A stretch of 64,000 nucleotides of DNA. Source: Marinimicrobium hydrolyticum (lineage in GTDB: Bacteria; Pseudomonadota; Gammaproteobacteria; Pseudomonadales; Cellvibrionaceae). The notes below the pieces were generated by a model that worked only from the letters and a program-made list of their open reading frames with translations, searched no databases and was not told the origin of the DNA. How positions within the stretch are numbered: the stretch's first letter is position 1; every line of letters starts with the position of its first letter. The position numbers were made by a program, and so were the translations under genes. The DNA is taken from positions 496,001 to 560,000 of the forward strand of contig NZ_JAVDDU010000002.1 in NCBI RefSeq assembly GCF_030848505.1. Direction: 5' to 3'. Of the stretch, positions 55,649 to 64,000 are shown piece after piece.

Positions 55649-57712
55649 ATGGAAAGCGACAGCGTCACGATCATGGCTTACGTCAGCGCCGCCGTAGTGG
55701 CCGCGCTGCTCACCCTTACATTTTGCTACCAATTTTTTCGGCATCAAAAAACGGCCTTCTTTGCACCCGCCGCCGCGGTGCATACATTTAATCTTGGTGT
55801 CGTTGCCGCCGTTATTGCCGGCCGTATCGACTCGCCCCAGTGGGCGCTGTTCATCGAGTGCCTGCATTACAATTTTTGGGCGCTGTCGATCTACCTCACC
55901 CTGAAGGCCACCTCCGACCAGAAACGCCTGCCGACCAGCCTGCGCGTACTGTTCGTCTTGGGCTGGCCACTGACCGGTTTAGCTTTGGTGGCCGCGCTGA
56001 CGGGCCTGTCCACTCAGGGATGGGCGCCGTGGGCGACGTTGTCGCTAGCCGTGATCGCTTTGGTAAGCGTCGAGCAGCTATTTCGCTACGCAGCCTCCAA
56101 CGACCGGCAGATCAAGCTGCTGTGCATGAACCTGGCGGCGCTTTTCCTGTTCGATATTTACCTTTCCACCCATACCCTGATCTTCCAAACTGTTGACCCA
56201 TTACTCGTTCAGGCTCGAGCGGCAGTCTCCCTGGCGGCGTGTCTATTCATGGCTCTGGGCGGGCTACTGTTGCAGCAGCGCTCAGAACGGCCGGCCAATA
56301 TCACGCTGTCGCGTCCCATTGCCTTTTACACCACCTCACTGGTGGCGGTGGGCGTCCTCATCACGGTGCTAGCGCTGGGCGGCTACTACGTGCGCCTGTA
56401 CGGGGGCAATTGGGGAACAGTGATTTACAGCTTGGTGCTGGCCGGTGCCGTGCTTCTTATCACCAGTATTTTCATATCCACTACAATCCGTTCGCGTCTA
56501 TCGGTACTGATCAACAAACACCTGTTCCGGCATAAATACGATTACCGCAGCGAGTGGCTGCGATTGATCAATTACTTAGCGCAACCGGCCGAGAGCAGCG
56601 AAGCCAACCAACGAGCGTTCTTCGCGGTGGCGTCAGTCACCAGAGCGCCCGGGGGAGCGATTTGGGTGCGAAAACAAGGCTACTACGAACCGGTTTATCA
56701 ATCGGGGTTACCGAGCTTCATTGACTTGCAGGAGGAGCCGGTTGATAGCCCCTTCTGCCAGACGCTGCTGCAATCAGAGTGGGTTTTTTTCCCGGACAGT
56801 GGCGATAACCAAGCGCTGAGCCAATATAACGAACACTTGCCGCCCTGGACGCACAATATTCCCAACCTTTGGCTCCTGTTTCCACTTATTGTGGGCGAGG
56901 AGCTGGTGGGTTTTACAGCCTTGATTAAGCCAGAGGCCGATGCAAGTCTTACTTGGGAGGATCTGGATTTATTGAAAACCATAGGCCGCCAACTGGCGAG
57001 CTACCTCAAACGGCATCAACAAGCGGAGCAGTTAGCAGAGGGTGCGCAGTTTGAAACCTACAACAAGCTGGTCGCGTTCATTATTCACGACCTGAATAAC
57101 CTGATTGCCCAGCAAGCGCTGGTAGTGCGCAACGCCGAGAAACACAAAGACAACCCCGAGTTCATCGACGACGCTATTCAGACCATCAGCCACTCAGTGG
57201 ATCGCATGAACGGACTACTGAAAAAACTGCGCACCGACGGTAAGGATCTGGTGGCGCAACTGGCGATTCGCGATGCGGTGCAGAAAGCTGTGGACGAGTG
57301 TAGCGGTGGCAGCAGCACCAGGCTCACTTCAGACATCGAAAACTGTGCGCATACCATCGAAGCGGATGAAGTTCGCCTAATCATGACCTTCACCCACTTT
57401 ATCAAGAACGCCCTTGAAGCCACCCCTGAACACGGCCGGGTTCATGTTACACTGCGCTGCACGGAGCACCACGCCGTTATCACCATCGAAGACACTGGCA
57501 CCGGGATGGACTGGGACTTTATTCACAACCGCCTCTTCAAGCCCTTCGAAACCACCAAATCCGGCAAGGGCATGGGTATTGGTGTGTATCTGTCACGGGA
57601 GTATATTAACGACCTGCAAGGTACACTCAACGTAACCAGCGCCCTGGGTGAAGGCACCACGGTCACCGTCGAACTACCGGTAGATTCCATTGAGTTTAAG
57701 GCTTCTCTATGA
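55649..57712 (+). CDS. prsK: XrtA/PEP-CTERM system histidine kinase PrsK
   Basis: A 687-residue sensor kinase. The N-terminal half has eight to nine membrane helices (residues about 5-290), then a GAF-like domain (about 310-450) and the kinase module. The phosphoacceptor is His480 in AFIIHDLNNLIAQQ. Its HATPase boxes include FIKNALEATPEHG, IEDTGTGMDWDFI and KSGKGMGIGVYLS. This matches PrsK, which with PrsR regulates genes in exosortase-A (PEP-CTERM) polysaccharide loci. It overlaps prsR by four bases (ATGA). Confidence 0.92.
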   Translation: MESDSVTIMAYVSAAVVAALLTLTFCYQFFRHQKTAFFAPAAAVHTFNLGVVAAVIAGRIDSPQWALFIECLHYNFWALSIYLTLKATSDQKRLPTSLRVLFVLGWPLTGLALVAALTGLSTQGWAPWATLSLAVIALVSVEQLFRYAASNDRQIKLLCMNLAALFLFDIYLSTHTLIFQTVDPLLVQARAAVSLAACLFMALGGLLLQQRSERPANITLSRPIAFYTTSLVAVGVLITVLALGGYYVRLYGGNWGTVIYSLVLAGAVLLITSIFISTTIRSRLSVLINKHLFRHKYDYRSEWLRLINYLAQPAESSEANQRAFFAVASVTRAPGGAIWVRKQGYYEPVYQSGLPSFIDLQEEPVDSPFCQTLLQSEWVFFPDSGDNQALSQYNEHLPPWTHNIPNLWLLFPLIVGEELVGFTALIKPEADASLTWEDLDLLKTIGRQLASYLKRHQQAEQLAEGAQFETYNKLVAFIIHDLNNLIAQQALVVRNAEKHKDNPEFIDDAIQTISHSVDRMNGLLKKLRTDGKDLVAQLAIRDAVQKAVDECSGGSSTRLTSDIENCAHTIEADEVRLIMTFTHFIKNALEATPEHGRVHVTLRCTEHHAVITIEDTGTGMDWDFIHNRLFKPFETTKSGKGMGIGVYLSREYINDLQGTLNVTSALGEGTTVTVELPVDSIEFKASL

Positions 57713-59073
57713 GCAAATCAGATCACAAGAAGACGCTTCTCATTATTGAAGACGACCGCGGGCTGCAAAGCCAACTCCGCTGGCACTTTGACGATTACGA
57801 AACCGTATTTGCCGAGAATCGACAGGATGCCATCGCCGCGCTACGACTCCACGAAGCGGCAATCATCATTCAGGATCTGGGTCTGCCACCGGACCAAGAT
57901 GGCGTGGACGAAGGTTTCAAATGCATTCAGGATATTTTGCGCATCTCGCCCCACAGCAAAATCATTGTCATGACCGGCAAGACGGATCATGAGCACGCCA
58001 TTCGCGCGGTCGCCATGGGCGCCTACGATTACTATCAGAAACCCGTAGACCCAAACACCCTGGACTTGATCGTTCAGCGCGCCTTCACCATGTTTGATCT
58101 CGAAGAAGACAACCGGCGCCTGAGCCGCCTGCATCAAAAACCATTGGAAGGGCTGGTCACCAATGACCCGCAGATGCTTAAAATCTGCCGAATGCTGGAA
58201 AAGATTTCGCCCACCAATGTCACCTGCACCCTTTTGGGTGAAAGCGGAACCGGCAAAGAGATTATGGCGCGGGCCATTCATCAGCTAAGCCCGCGTAGGA
58301 ACAACCGCTTTGTCGCCATCAATTGCGCGGCGGTGCCTGAAAACCTGATCGAAAGCGAACTGTTTGGCTATGAGAAAGGCGCCTTCACGGGCGCCAACAA
58401 ACAAAGTCTGGGCAAAGTGGAAACAGCCCAGGAAGGTACTTTGTTTTTGGACGAGATTGGCGATATGCCACTCAACTTACAATCCAAACTGTTGCGTTTC
58501 CTGCAGGAACGTGTGATCGAGCGCGTCGGCGGACGCAGCGAGATCCCCGTGGACGTGCGCGTGATCTGCGCCACCAACAAAGACCTGTCCGCCATGGTTC
58601 AGGAAGGCAGCTTCCGGGAAGACTTGTTCTACCGCATTTGTGAAATGACAGTAGACATACCACCTCTGCGCGTGCGCCAGGGCGACAAAGTACTGCTCGC
58701 CCGCCACTTTATGCTCAAATTCGCCAAGGAGCACAGCCCGAACATAAACGGATTTACGCCCGACGCCGTATCGGCCATCGAAAGTTATTCCTGGCCAGGC
58801 AACATTCGCGAAATGGAAAACAAAATCAAACGCGCCGTGATCATGGCTGACGGAAAACACATTACTCGCGATGACCTCGGTTTAGCTTCTGGCGATGAGC
58901 TGTCCTTCAACCTCCGGCAGGTGCGCCAAGAAGCAGAGAAACATGCGATTCTACGTGCCGTGGCGATGACGGATAACAATATTTCCGCTGCCGCCAAGTT
59001 GTTGGGCATCACACGGCCCACGTTCTACGATCTTATAAAAAAGCATGATATTCCTATCGCTAGCCATGCGTAA
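57709..59073 (+). CDS. prsR: PEP-CTERM-box response regulator PrsR (sigma-54 activator)
   Basis: A 454-residue NtrC-type regulator. The receiver domain has its phosphoacceptor Asp56 in IIQDLGLPPDQDG. The AAA+ domain has the Walker A GESGTGKEIMARAIH and GAFTGA (residues about 224-229), which contacts sigma-54, plus LFLDEIGDMPLN. A Fis-type HTH ends the protein (AAAKLLGITRPTFYDLI). It should activate sigma-54 promoters of the surrounding PEP-CTERM/EPS genes when phosphorylated by PrsK. Confidence 0.94.
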   Translation: MSKSDHKKTLLIIEDDRGLQSQLRWHFDDYETVFAENRQDAIAALRLHEAAIIIQDLGLPPDQDGVDEGFKCIQDILRISPHSKIIVMTGKTDHEHAIRAVAMGAYDYYQKPVDPNTLDLIVQRAFTMFDLEEDNRRLSRLHQKPLEGLVTNDPQMLKICRMLEKISPTNVTCTLLGESGTGKEIMARAIHQLSPRRNNRFVAINCAAVPENLIESELFGYEKGAFTGANKQSLGKVETAQEGTLFLDEIGDMPLNLQSKLLRFLQERVIERVGGRSEIPVDVRVICATNKDLSAMVQEGSFREDLFYRICEMTVDIPPLRVRQGDKVLLARHFMLKFAKEHSPNINGFTPDAVSAIESYSWPGNIREMENKIKRAVIMADGKHITRDDLGLASGDELSFNLRQVRQEAEKHAILRAVAMTDNNISAAAKLLGITRPTFYDLIKKHDIPIASHA

Positions 59074-59116
59074 CATCACACTTACTTGAAGTAGCTTCGA
59101 CAGGGCGTATACATCC

Positions 59117-59156
59117 GCAGATGTAAGCGGAACCAAGCAGACATAAGTGGAACCAA
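59117..59156. repeat. Tandem 20-bp direct repeat between prsR and FemAB-like gene
   Basis: Two adjacent 20-base units, GCAGATGTAAGCGGAACCAA and GCAGACATAAGTGGAACCAA, with 17 of 20 positions identical. They lie 43 bp downstream of the prsR stop and 44 bp before the ATG of the FemAB-like gene. Their arrangement fits an activator binding site, for example for PrsR, but this is unproven. Confidence 0.6.
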
Positions 59157-59200
59157 TAGGGTACCCTAGTGCTTTTTTACTGCAACCACACGGAGAGGGT

Positions 59201-60271
59201 ATGGACTCGGCCGCCGACCAATTTTTTCCTTCTCATCACAAATTCGGTTTGTTCCGTTCGCAAGCCTGGCAAAACGCATGGCGCGAACACTGGGGGCAGA
59301 GCTCAGCGCTCACCCCTTTAGCCAAAACGCAAGAGCAACCGGAGTTCTACCGCTACTGGCATGTCAAGCGGGGCATCATTCCTATTCGCACTGTCATCCC
59401 TGCCGGCATCTCCTCTCTCGCGGCACCCAGCACCCGGTCGGAGTATTTTTGCTTCCCTCGCGCGGGAATAAACGCGAGTTCAGATGTCCGGCGCTACCTA
59501 AAGCCGGCGCTGAACTACCGCTGGGATCTCCTATACCTGCCCGACGTGCTGGAAGGTACCGACGAGCACCACGCGCTGCTCGAAGTCGCTCAAGATCTGA
59601 ATTTATACGTGAGCGAGCAGGAACGCGAAACCGCCTATGCTGTGGATCTGCGCGACCATAACTTCGACGATTACGTGGCCAATCTTGGGAAAAACACGCG
59701 CCTCAAGCTTTACAACCGGCGTAAAAAACTGGCGAAAGAGGGAGAGGTCAAGGTCGAGAATGTTTGGCCGGATCGCGAGCGTTTCTACCAGCTGCTCAAT
59801 GATTTCCATAGGGAACGTTGGGGTAAGCCCGTTTACGAAGGGCGCAGCCTGGGATTTATCGAAACTCTACTGACGGGCCTTGCCGACGAAGGCCATACCG
59901 TCGACCTGTCCGTTATGAGTCTATCTGGCAAGCCCATATCCGCCGTACTGGATCTAACCATCCACGGCCGTTGCTACAATTTGCAATCGGGGTTTGTGGA
60001 AGATTTGATTAAGGGCGTTTCCCTGGGGACCTTACATTTGGGCTATCAAATCGAAGCGGCTTTTAACTCCGAGACCGAGTTTTACGATCTTATGGCGGGT
60101 AGTGGCAAGAATTCCCAGTACAAAGCCGCCCTAGCCACCTGCCAACGGGACTTTGTATCCCTGATTCTGGTAAGAAATCCCGCGCTCAAACTCGCCTACA
60201 AACTGCGCGATCGGCGCACTATGTCAACTTCCCATTCAACAGAAAGGCCGCAGCCCTGCTCTTCTGAATAA
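59201..60271 (+). CDS. FemAB/GNAT-like protein of the EPS locus
   Basis: A 356-residue protein of the GNAT/FemAB fold (N-terminal and C-terminal halves, the latter containing DLSVMSLSGKPISAVLDL, FYDLMAGSGKNSQYK and the charged RLKLYNRRKKLAKEG helix). The ATG at 59201 has GGAGAGGG just before it; an upstream GTG at 59147 is less likely. FemAB-like proteins near PEP-CTERM genes may transfer an acyl or aminoacyl group. It follows prsR by 127 bp, and its 3' end overlaps the convergent acyltransferase gene by 53 bp. Confidence 0.75.
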   Translation: MDSAADQFFPSHHKFGLFRSQAWQNAWREHWGQSSALTPLAKTQEQPEFYRYWHVKRGIIPIRTVIPAGISSLAAPSTRSEYFCFPRAGINASSDVRRYLKPALNYRWDLLYLPDVLEGTDEHHALLEVAQDLNLYVSEQERETAYAVDLRDHNFDDYVANLGKNTRLKLYNRRKKLAKEGEVKVENVWPDRERFYQLLNDFHRERWGKPVYEGRSLGFIETLLTGLADEGHTVDLSVMSLSGKPISAVLDLTIHGRCYNLQSGFVEDLIKGVSLGTLHLGYQIEAAFNSETEFYDLMAGSGKNSQYKAALATCQRDFVSLILVRNPALKLAYKLRDRRTMSTSHSTERPQPCSSE

Positions 60272-61337
60272 AATGGTGTGACACTAAGCCCACCACCAAC
60301 GTAAGAACACAAAAAATGGCAAATGCCACGTGCACCGAAGGCGCCCCCACACGATAAAAGTAAAAGGCCACACAAGCGAGCACCGGCATGTGCAACAGAT
60401 AGAGGGTGTAAGACGCGTCCGCCAGATATTTACCCCAAGCCCCAGGACGAGCGAACAAAACCGCAAAAGCCCCCATGCTCAGGAAAGCCAAAGGCAAGGC
60501 CACCGCGTACTCGGACAGCTCGAAGAGTATCCTAACCCAGGTGGAAGGGGCCCCGTCGACAGCGAAGAACAGATACATACCGAGCAGCGCCAGACTACCG
60601 TGCAACCAGAGTACCGCTCCGGTGGTAATGGCACGCAAAGCGCCGAGCTTCCAGAGTACGACGCCGAGCAAAAAGTCCGGAATATAAGTTATTAGATGCG
60701 GCATCCAGAAGAGTCCGAACAGGGAGCGACCCCACGGCCAAACATCCAAGCGCCACCCCACACGGTGGAACAGAAAAACCAACACCGGGTAACTCAGATA
60801 AATCAGTAGCAGCAGCAACGGCACGGGAAACTTGAATGTGGGCCGCAGCTGTAACACAGCGGTAAAGTGATGCAACACCTGATACGCGGCCCCATACACA
60901 AAAAGTATGGGCAAGAACCAAAGATGCTCCAACCACAGCCCGCTTAGCCAATAGTGACCGCTTAGAGGAGAGCGCTCAAACTCGCCCGGCCAGGCGAGAA
61001 AACCAATGATCAGATTGAACGTCAAACCGCACACCAACATAGGCACTAAAAGTCGGGCGGCGCGACGGGTCAGGTTATGGCGTAAGGAGTAGCGCTCCGC
61101 CAACATAGCGGCGAAAAACCCCGCCACCAGAAAGAAGGCTTCCATGCGAAACAGCATAATCACGTCGATCAGATACTGGTAAACCGGCGATTCCACACCG
61201 ACGTTTATGTAGGGGCCTAGAGGGTTGGGCGATAAATAGAAGGCCGCGTGCAAAAGGATCCCCAGCGACATGAGGAAGCCTCGCAAAATATCAATATCGT
61301 GGTAGTAAGGACGCTGTTGCCCCTCACCCGATGTCAT
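60219..61337 (-). CDS. Membrane acyltransferase (acyltransferase 3 family)
   Basis: A 372-residue integral-membrane acyltransferase of the type that O-acetylates sugars and polysaccharides. The family start is YYHDIDILRGFLMSLGILLH. Ten or so helices and RMEAFFLVAGFFAAML are visible. The start is the ATG at 61337 with AGGGG spaced seven bases. It probably modifies the exopolysaccharide made by the surrounding locus. It is located between the two FemAB-like genes. Confidence 0.88.
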   Translation of the reverse strand: MTSGEGQQRPYYHDIDILRGFLMSLGILLHAAFYLSPNPLGPYINVGVESPVYQYLIDVIMLFRMEAFFLVAGFFAAMLAERYSLRHNLTRRAARLLVPMLVCGLTFNLIIGFLAWPGEFERSPLSGHYWLSGLWLEHLWFLPILFVYGAAYQVLHHFTAVLQLRPTFKFPVPLLLLLIYLSYPVLVFLFHRVGWRLDVWPWGRSLFGLFWMPHLITYIPDFLLGVVLWKLGALRAITTGAVLWLHGSLALLGMYLFFAVDGAPSTWVRILFELSEYAVALPLAFLSMGAFAVLFARPGAWGKYLADASYTLYLLHMPVLACVAFYFYRVGAPSVHVAFAIFCVLTLVVGLVSHHFIQKSRAAAFLLNGKLT

Positions 61338-61441
61338 GGCAATCCCCTGGCAGCGAGCAGTCTTCGCCCGAATTGGTACCGTGACGCCAGATGTTACATT
61401 ATCCAGGCGACTCAGCACAGGGCTCAATCCTCCATGCGGGT

Positions 61442-62845
61442 TTAGGGGATGTTTTTTACCAGAGGCGGGCCAACCAGCTTAGTTATCCATACCGGCAAGC
61501 GCTTCCAAGCGGCAATGAGGAATTTGTACTTGGGGTTGTCTGGGTTTAGGCCCGGCATGCTACCGCCGGCAGGTAAAATGTAATACCAGTGATGCTCAAA
61601 GGGCTGGGCACCCCACTGTTTTTTGAATCGGTAAGTCCCGGCGTCGCGGGTGGAGCGACCGAAATCGAAGAACTCATAGCCGTTCCGAACCGCGAAGTCG
61701 AGAATCTGCCGATACATCCACATATTGGTATCCATGGCGTTGGCCGATCTCACTGTTGAGGCCCAGGGAATCTCCAGCATACCGTTGTGCCCCACCAGAA
61801 AACCCGCAGACACGGGTTTGTTACCAACGTACACCACGGCCAACGTGGCCTCGATGTCGGGCTGAGTGAGAAGTTCAGAGAACCACTTTTTGGTGTAAAC
61901 CGGTGTGCCCAGGTCGCGCATATTGATGGCGAAAACCCGGTAAAAATCATCCAGCAGATCGGTCGCCCCAAAACGAATTTCCGGGTTATAGGGTTCGGCT
62001 TTTTTACACTGAGCGCGAACCTTCGCCCCCAACTGTTCGTCCAGCCGCTGAGAACTTTTAGGCAAGGGCAATACCATGGAGACTTTTTTGGAGGACTTAT
62101 GGGGCCAAAGTTCGGGTTGCATGGTACGAACTTCAATATGATCCAACTCTTCCTGTGCGCACACCTGCTCTAACTCTTTCAAAAGCGCGCGCGCCACATC
62201 CGTATAGGGCGTTAGCACACCACCGTAGTTGAAATAGGGCACCGACACAGCAAAGCGCCCGAACAAACGGCTGTTGAAAAATGTTAGGGGCACACCGCCG
62301 ACAATGTCGCCGGCCTCGGATTGCGCGACCCATACTCGAGTCTGATGACCAAATACCGACTGGATTGCCTCTCGCCAGGCAGGAAAGCAGTAGGCCGGCG
62401 CATCCTTCTGGGCCTTTACAAATTGATACCAGCGATCCATCTGTTCAGCGTCGAGCTCGAAAATTTGAAAAGCGCTAGCGTAATCACTGTTGGGGATTTG
62501 ATACAACGGTGGAAGCTTGGGCTTGGACTCCGGCTGCTGCTCGGAGGGGAGCGCCGCCCGCAAATACTTCTCTCGTTTTTTCAGCTCGGACTCCAGTGCT
62601 TTAACGCTTCTGGACACCGACTGCATACGCTCAATAAGCTCCGCGTGCTCCGAAGTACCGTCTGCAACACTCTTAAAGGCACGAGCGACCTCAGCTTTGT
62701 CAGCCTTAAGGGCCTTCAAGCGCTGTCGCTCGTCTTTAATAATTTGAGCTTGTGTCATTAATTCGGATCCAAGCTCTTCCTTGAGATCCAGGCCCATCTC
62801 TTTAAGGGCCGCTTGCGGGTCACGCACAAATGCTTTGATATCCAT
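61442..62845 (-). CDS. PEP-CTERM-associated FemAB protein with SerRS-like N-terminal arm
   Basis: A 467-residue protein. Residues about 110-440 are a FemAB (double-GNAT) domain with the TIGR03019 character: FPAWREAIQSVFGHQTRVW, SVPYFNYGGVLTPY and the final FDFGRSTRDAGTYRFKKQWG. TIGR03019 members are usually about 330 residues, so the first 105 residues are extra. They resemble the tRNA-binding arm of seryl-tRNA synthetase: a short D-P-x-x-x-L start, then a long antiparallel coiled coil (QRLKALKADKAEVARAF and KALESELKKREKYL). Most FemAB enzymes use aminoacyl-tRNA, so such an arm would fit substrate recruitment. This is an inference from sequence pattern. It lies in the EPS locus with the acyltransferase and deacetylase genes. 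Confidence 0.85.
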   Translation of the reverse strand: MDIKAFVRDPQAALKEMGLDLKEELGSELMTQAQIIKDERQRLKALKADKAEVARAFKSVADGTSEHAELIERMQSVSRSVKALESELKKREKYLRAALPSEQQPESKPKLPPLYQIPNSDYASAFQIFELDAEQMDRWYQFVKAQKDAPAYCFPAWREAIQSVFGHQTRVWVAQSEAGDIVGGVPLTFFNSRLFGRFAVSVPYFNYGGVLTPYTDVARALLKELEQVCAQEELDHIEVRTMQPELWPHKSSKKVSMVLPLPKSSQRLDEQLGAKVRAQCKKAEPYNPEIRFGATDLLDDFYRVFAINMRDLGTPVYTKKWFSELLTQPDIEATLAVVYVGNKPVSAGFLVGHNGMLEIPWASTVRSANAMDTNMWMYRQILDFAVRNGYEFFDFGRSTRDAGTYRFKKQWGAQPFEHHWYYILPAGGSMPGLNPDNPKYKFLIAAWKRLPVWITKLVGPPLVKNIP

Positions 62846-62880
62846 TCCCCATGCCTTGCAAAAAATCCGGTTTACTTCAG

Positions 62881-63888
62881 TTAAATAGGCAATTTGCTGC
62901 GCAGCGCCTCAAACCAGGATGAGTAGCGAACGAACTGATCAAATTGTGTTGGAAAGGCGATGCGCGCTACTCGATAAGGATTTTGTCGGATAGCTCTTAA
63001 ATACGATGTTTGCGATATGGTGCTCACGGCCCCCTGATAATTGGCCGCTTTAACCAACTTCTCATGGCTGCGAGAAAAATCCCGTTTGGTGCCGGAGGGG
63101 TAACAGAATACTTGAGAAGGGTTAGTCAGCTCCTCACTCAAGCGGCGTTTCGAATGCGCTAACTCGGCCGCAACTCGCTGATCGTCCAGCGCACTGAGTA
63201 CCGTGTGGGAGCGGGTATGAGAACCGATCTTCAATCCCTGGCTCTCACTAGCGCGAAGCTCATCCCAAGTGGCCGCGCAATAGTCTTCCGGTGCATCAAC
63301 GGGTATTTTGACCTGGCAAGCCGACTCAACCGCCGCCATGTAGTCCGACAGATATTCAGAGCGTTGAGACTTTACATGGGAGGTAATAAAGCGGCGCGAA
63401 CGGATACGAGCCTCTGGTGTGGACAAGTCCAAATGCGTGCTCGTACCCTCGACTTCCAGCTCGCACTCCGTAAGCGGTGAATGCTTCACGGCGTAAGCGA
63501 GCTTTGCATCCCACGGCCAATCCAGCCCATCGATAAAATCCGTAATGGCAAAAATGGTTGGTTTAGCCCGGTACCGCAGCAACACAGGCACCAACCTGGA
63601 CACTTGATCCGCATAGCCATCGTCAAGGGTAAAGCACAAGGTGGGGCGACTGACTTTTTTGCGCTGAATCGCGCAATCCACCACTTCATCAACGGACATA
63701 AAGTCATAGCCATTTTCCACGGCGTAGCGCAGACAGCGCTCCAGTAATGCCTCTGAGATACCGTGAAAAGACTTATCCGCTGGTTCTGCACGGTGCAACA
63801 TAAACACCGTGACATAGGAACCCATCAGACTCGAGAAATACGTTTCCAAGCCCCTGTTAGTTATGGCCCAGCGCATGAACGTGTTCAT
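62881..63888 (-). CDS. Polysaccharide deacetylase (NodB-like)
   Basis: A 335-residue NodB-fold deacetylase. Motif 1 is FTLDDGYADQ (the D-D pair; usual F-D-D-G has T-L before it), motif 2 is GSHTRSHTVL with the two metal histidines, and FCYPSGTKRDFS fits motif 3. It removes N- or O-acetyl groups from polysaccharides, and its location in a PEP-CTERM/EPS block points to modification of the exopolysaccharide. The ATG at 63888 is the best start; a GTG at 63936 is open. It is 35 bp upstream of the FemAB gene on the same strand. Confidence 0.9.
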   Translation of the reverse strand: MNTFMRWAITNRGLETYFSSLMGSYVTVFMLHRAEPADKSFHGISEALLERCLRYAVENGYDFMSVDEVVDCAIQRKKVSRPTLCFTLDDGYADQVSRLVPVLLRYRAKPTIFAITDFIDGLDWPWDAKLAYAVKHSPLTECELEVEGTSTHLDLSTPEARIRSRRFITSHVKSQRSEYLSDYMAAVESACQVKIPVDAPEDYCAATWDELRASESQGLKIGSHTRSHTVLSALDDQRVAAELAHSKRRLSEELTNPSQVFCYPSGTKRDFSRSHEKLVKAANYQGAVSTISQTSYLRAIRQNPYRVARIAFPTQFDQFVRYSSWFEALRSKLPI

Positions 63889-64000
63889 AATCCTTCGCCT
63901 CCCCCTTCGTCCGGTACGTTCGTGGGACCCACTCATATAGAGGCTACAGCCACCCGGAAAGCCGCGCGTTAAATCGCCGGCCGGTGTTGCTGATATCGTC

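Overview
The window is chromosomal DNA from a free-living gammaproteobacterium. Gene order repeatedly matches Pseudomonas-type neighbourhoods: ppk1/ppx; the ABC-F/AlgP/FKBP/AlgQ/DsbB block; ygfB-pepP-ubiH-visC next to zapA-6S RNA-ygfA; ilvA/rpiA; trxA-rho-ubiD; SutA/amtB/glnK. It is combined with a xylose isomerase pathway, a propeller-GGDEF sensor, a giant repeat lipoprotein and an exosortase-type (XrtA/PEP-CTERM) polysaccharide locus. That mix suggests a marine, polysaccharide-degrading Cellvibrionales-like bacterium. The placement is an inference from gene content; no phylogenetic marker was analysed. No rRNA, tRNA, CRISPR, phage or transposase gene was seen.

Layout. 1-5.1 kb: start of a membrane/coiled-coil protein (partial), an RND efflux pump with its adaptor, and an acylphosphatase. 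5.3-11.1 kb: a large periplasmic-propeller diguanylate cyclase, a small DUF4156-like protein and polyphosphate kinase, convergent with exopolyphosphatase (11.1-12.6 kb). 12.7-19.6 kb: ABC-F ATPase, TIGR02444 protein, AlgP-like basic protein, FKBP isomerase, a WD40 lipoprotein, Rsd/AlgQ and DsbB. 19.7-22.2 kb: FliL-like protein, glutamate-cysteine ligase and a small conserved unknown. 22.7-28.5 kb: xylose locus (LacI-type regulator, XylB, XylA, sugar porter). 28.6-33.0 kb: a 1464-residue lipoprotein with ten InlB-type repeats, an Fn3-like linker and 13 propeller units, preceded by a leader with four hairpins.

33.2-42.4 kb: NUDIX hydrolase, an exported SAM-methyltransferase-like protein, DUF3301, cold-shock protein, the ubiquinone hydroxylase/aminopeptidase P operon, ZapB-like and ZapA, 6S RNA and YgfA. 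42.6-49.7 kb: IlvA, RpiA, thioredoxin, Rho, UbiD and a ThuA-like exported protein. 50-55.1 kb: CHASE8-like chemoreceptor, small proteins including a SutA-like RNA polymerase regulator, and an ammonium transporter flanked by two PII genes. 55.6-64 kb: PrsK/PrsR two-component pair, two FemAB-like proteins (one carrying a seryl-tRNA-synthetase-like N-terminal arm), an acyltransferase and a polysaccharide deacetylase. This last block is the edge of an exopolysaccharide/PEP-CTERM locus that continues beyond the window.

The strongest candidates for undescribed biology are the SerRS-arm/FemAB fusion, the structured leader and repeat architecture of the giant lipoprotein, and a 20-bp tandem repeat just downstream of prsR that could be an activator site.
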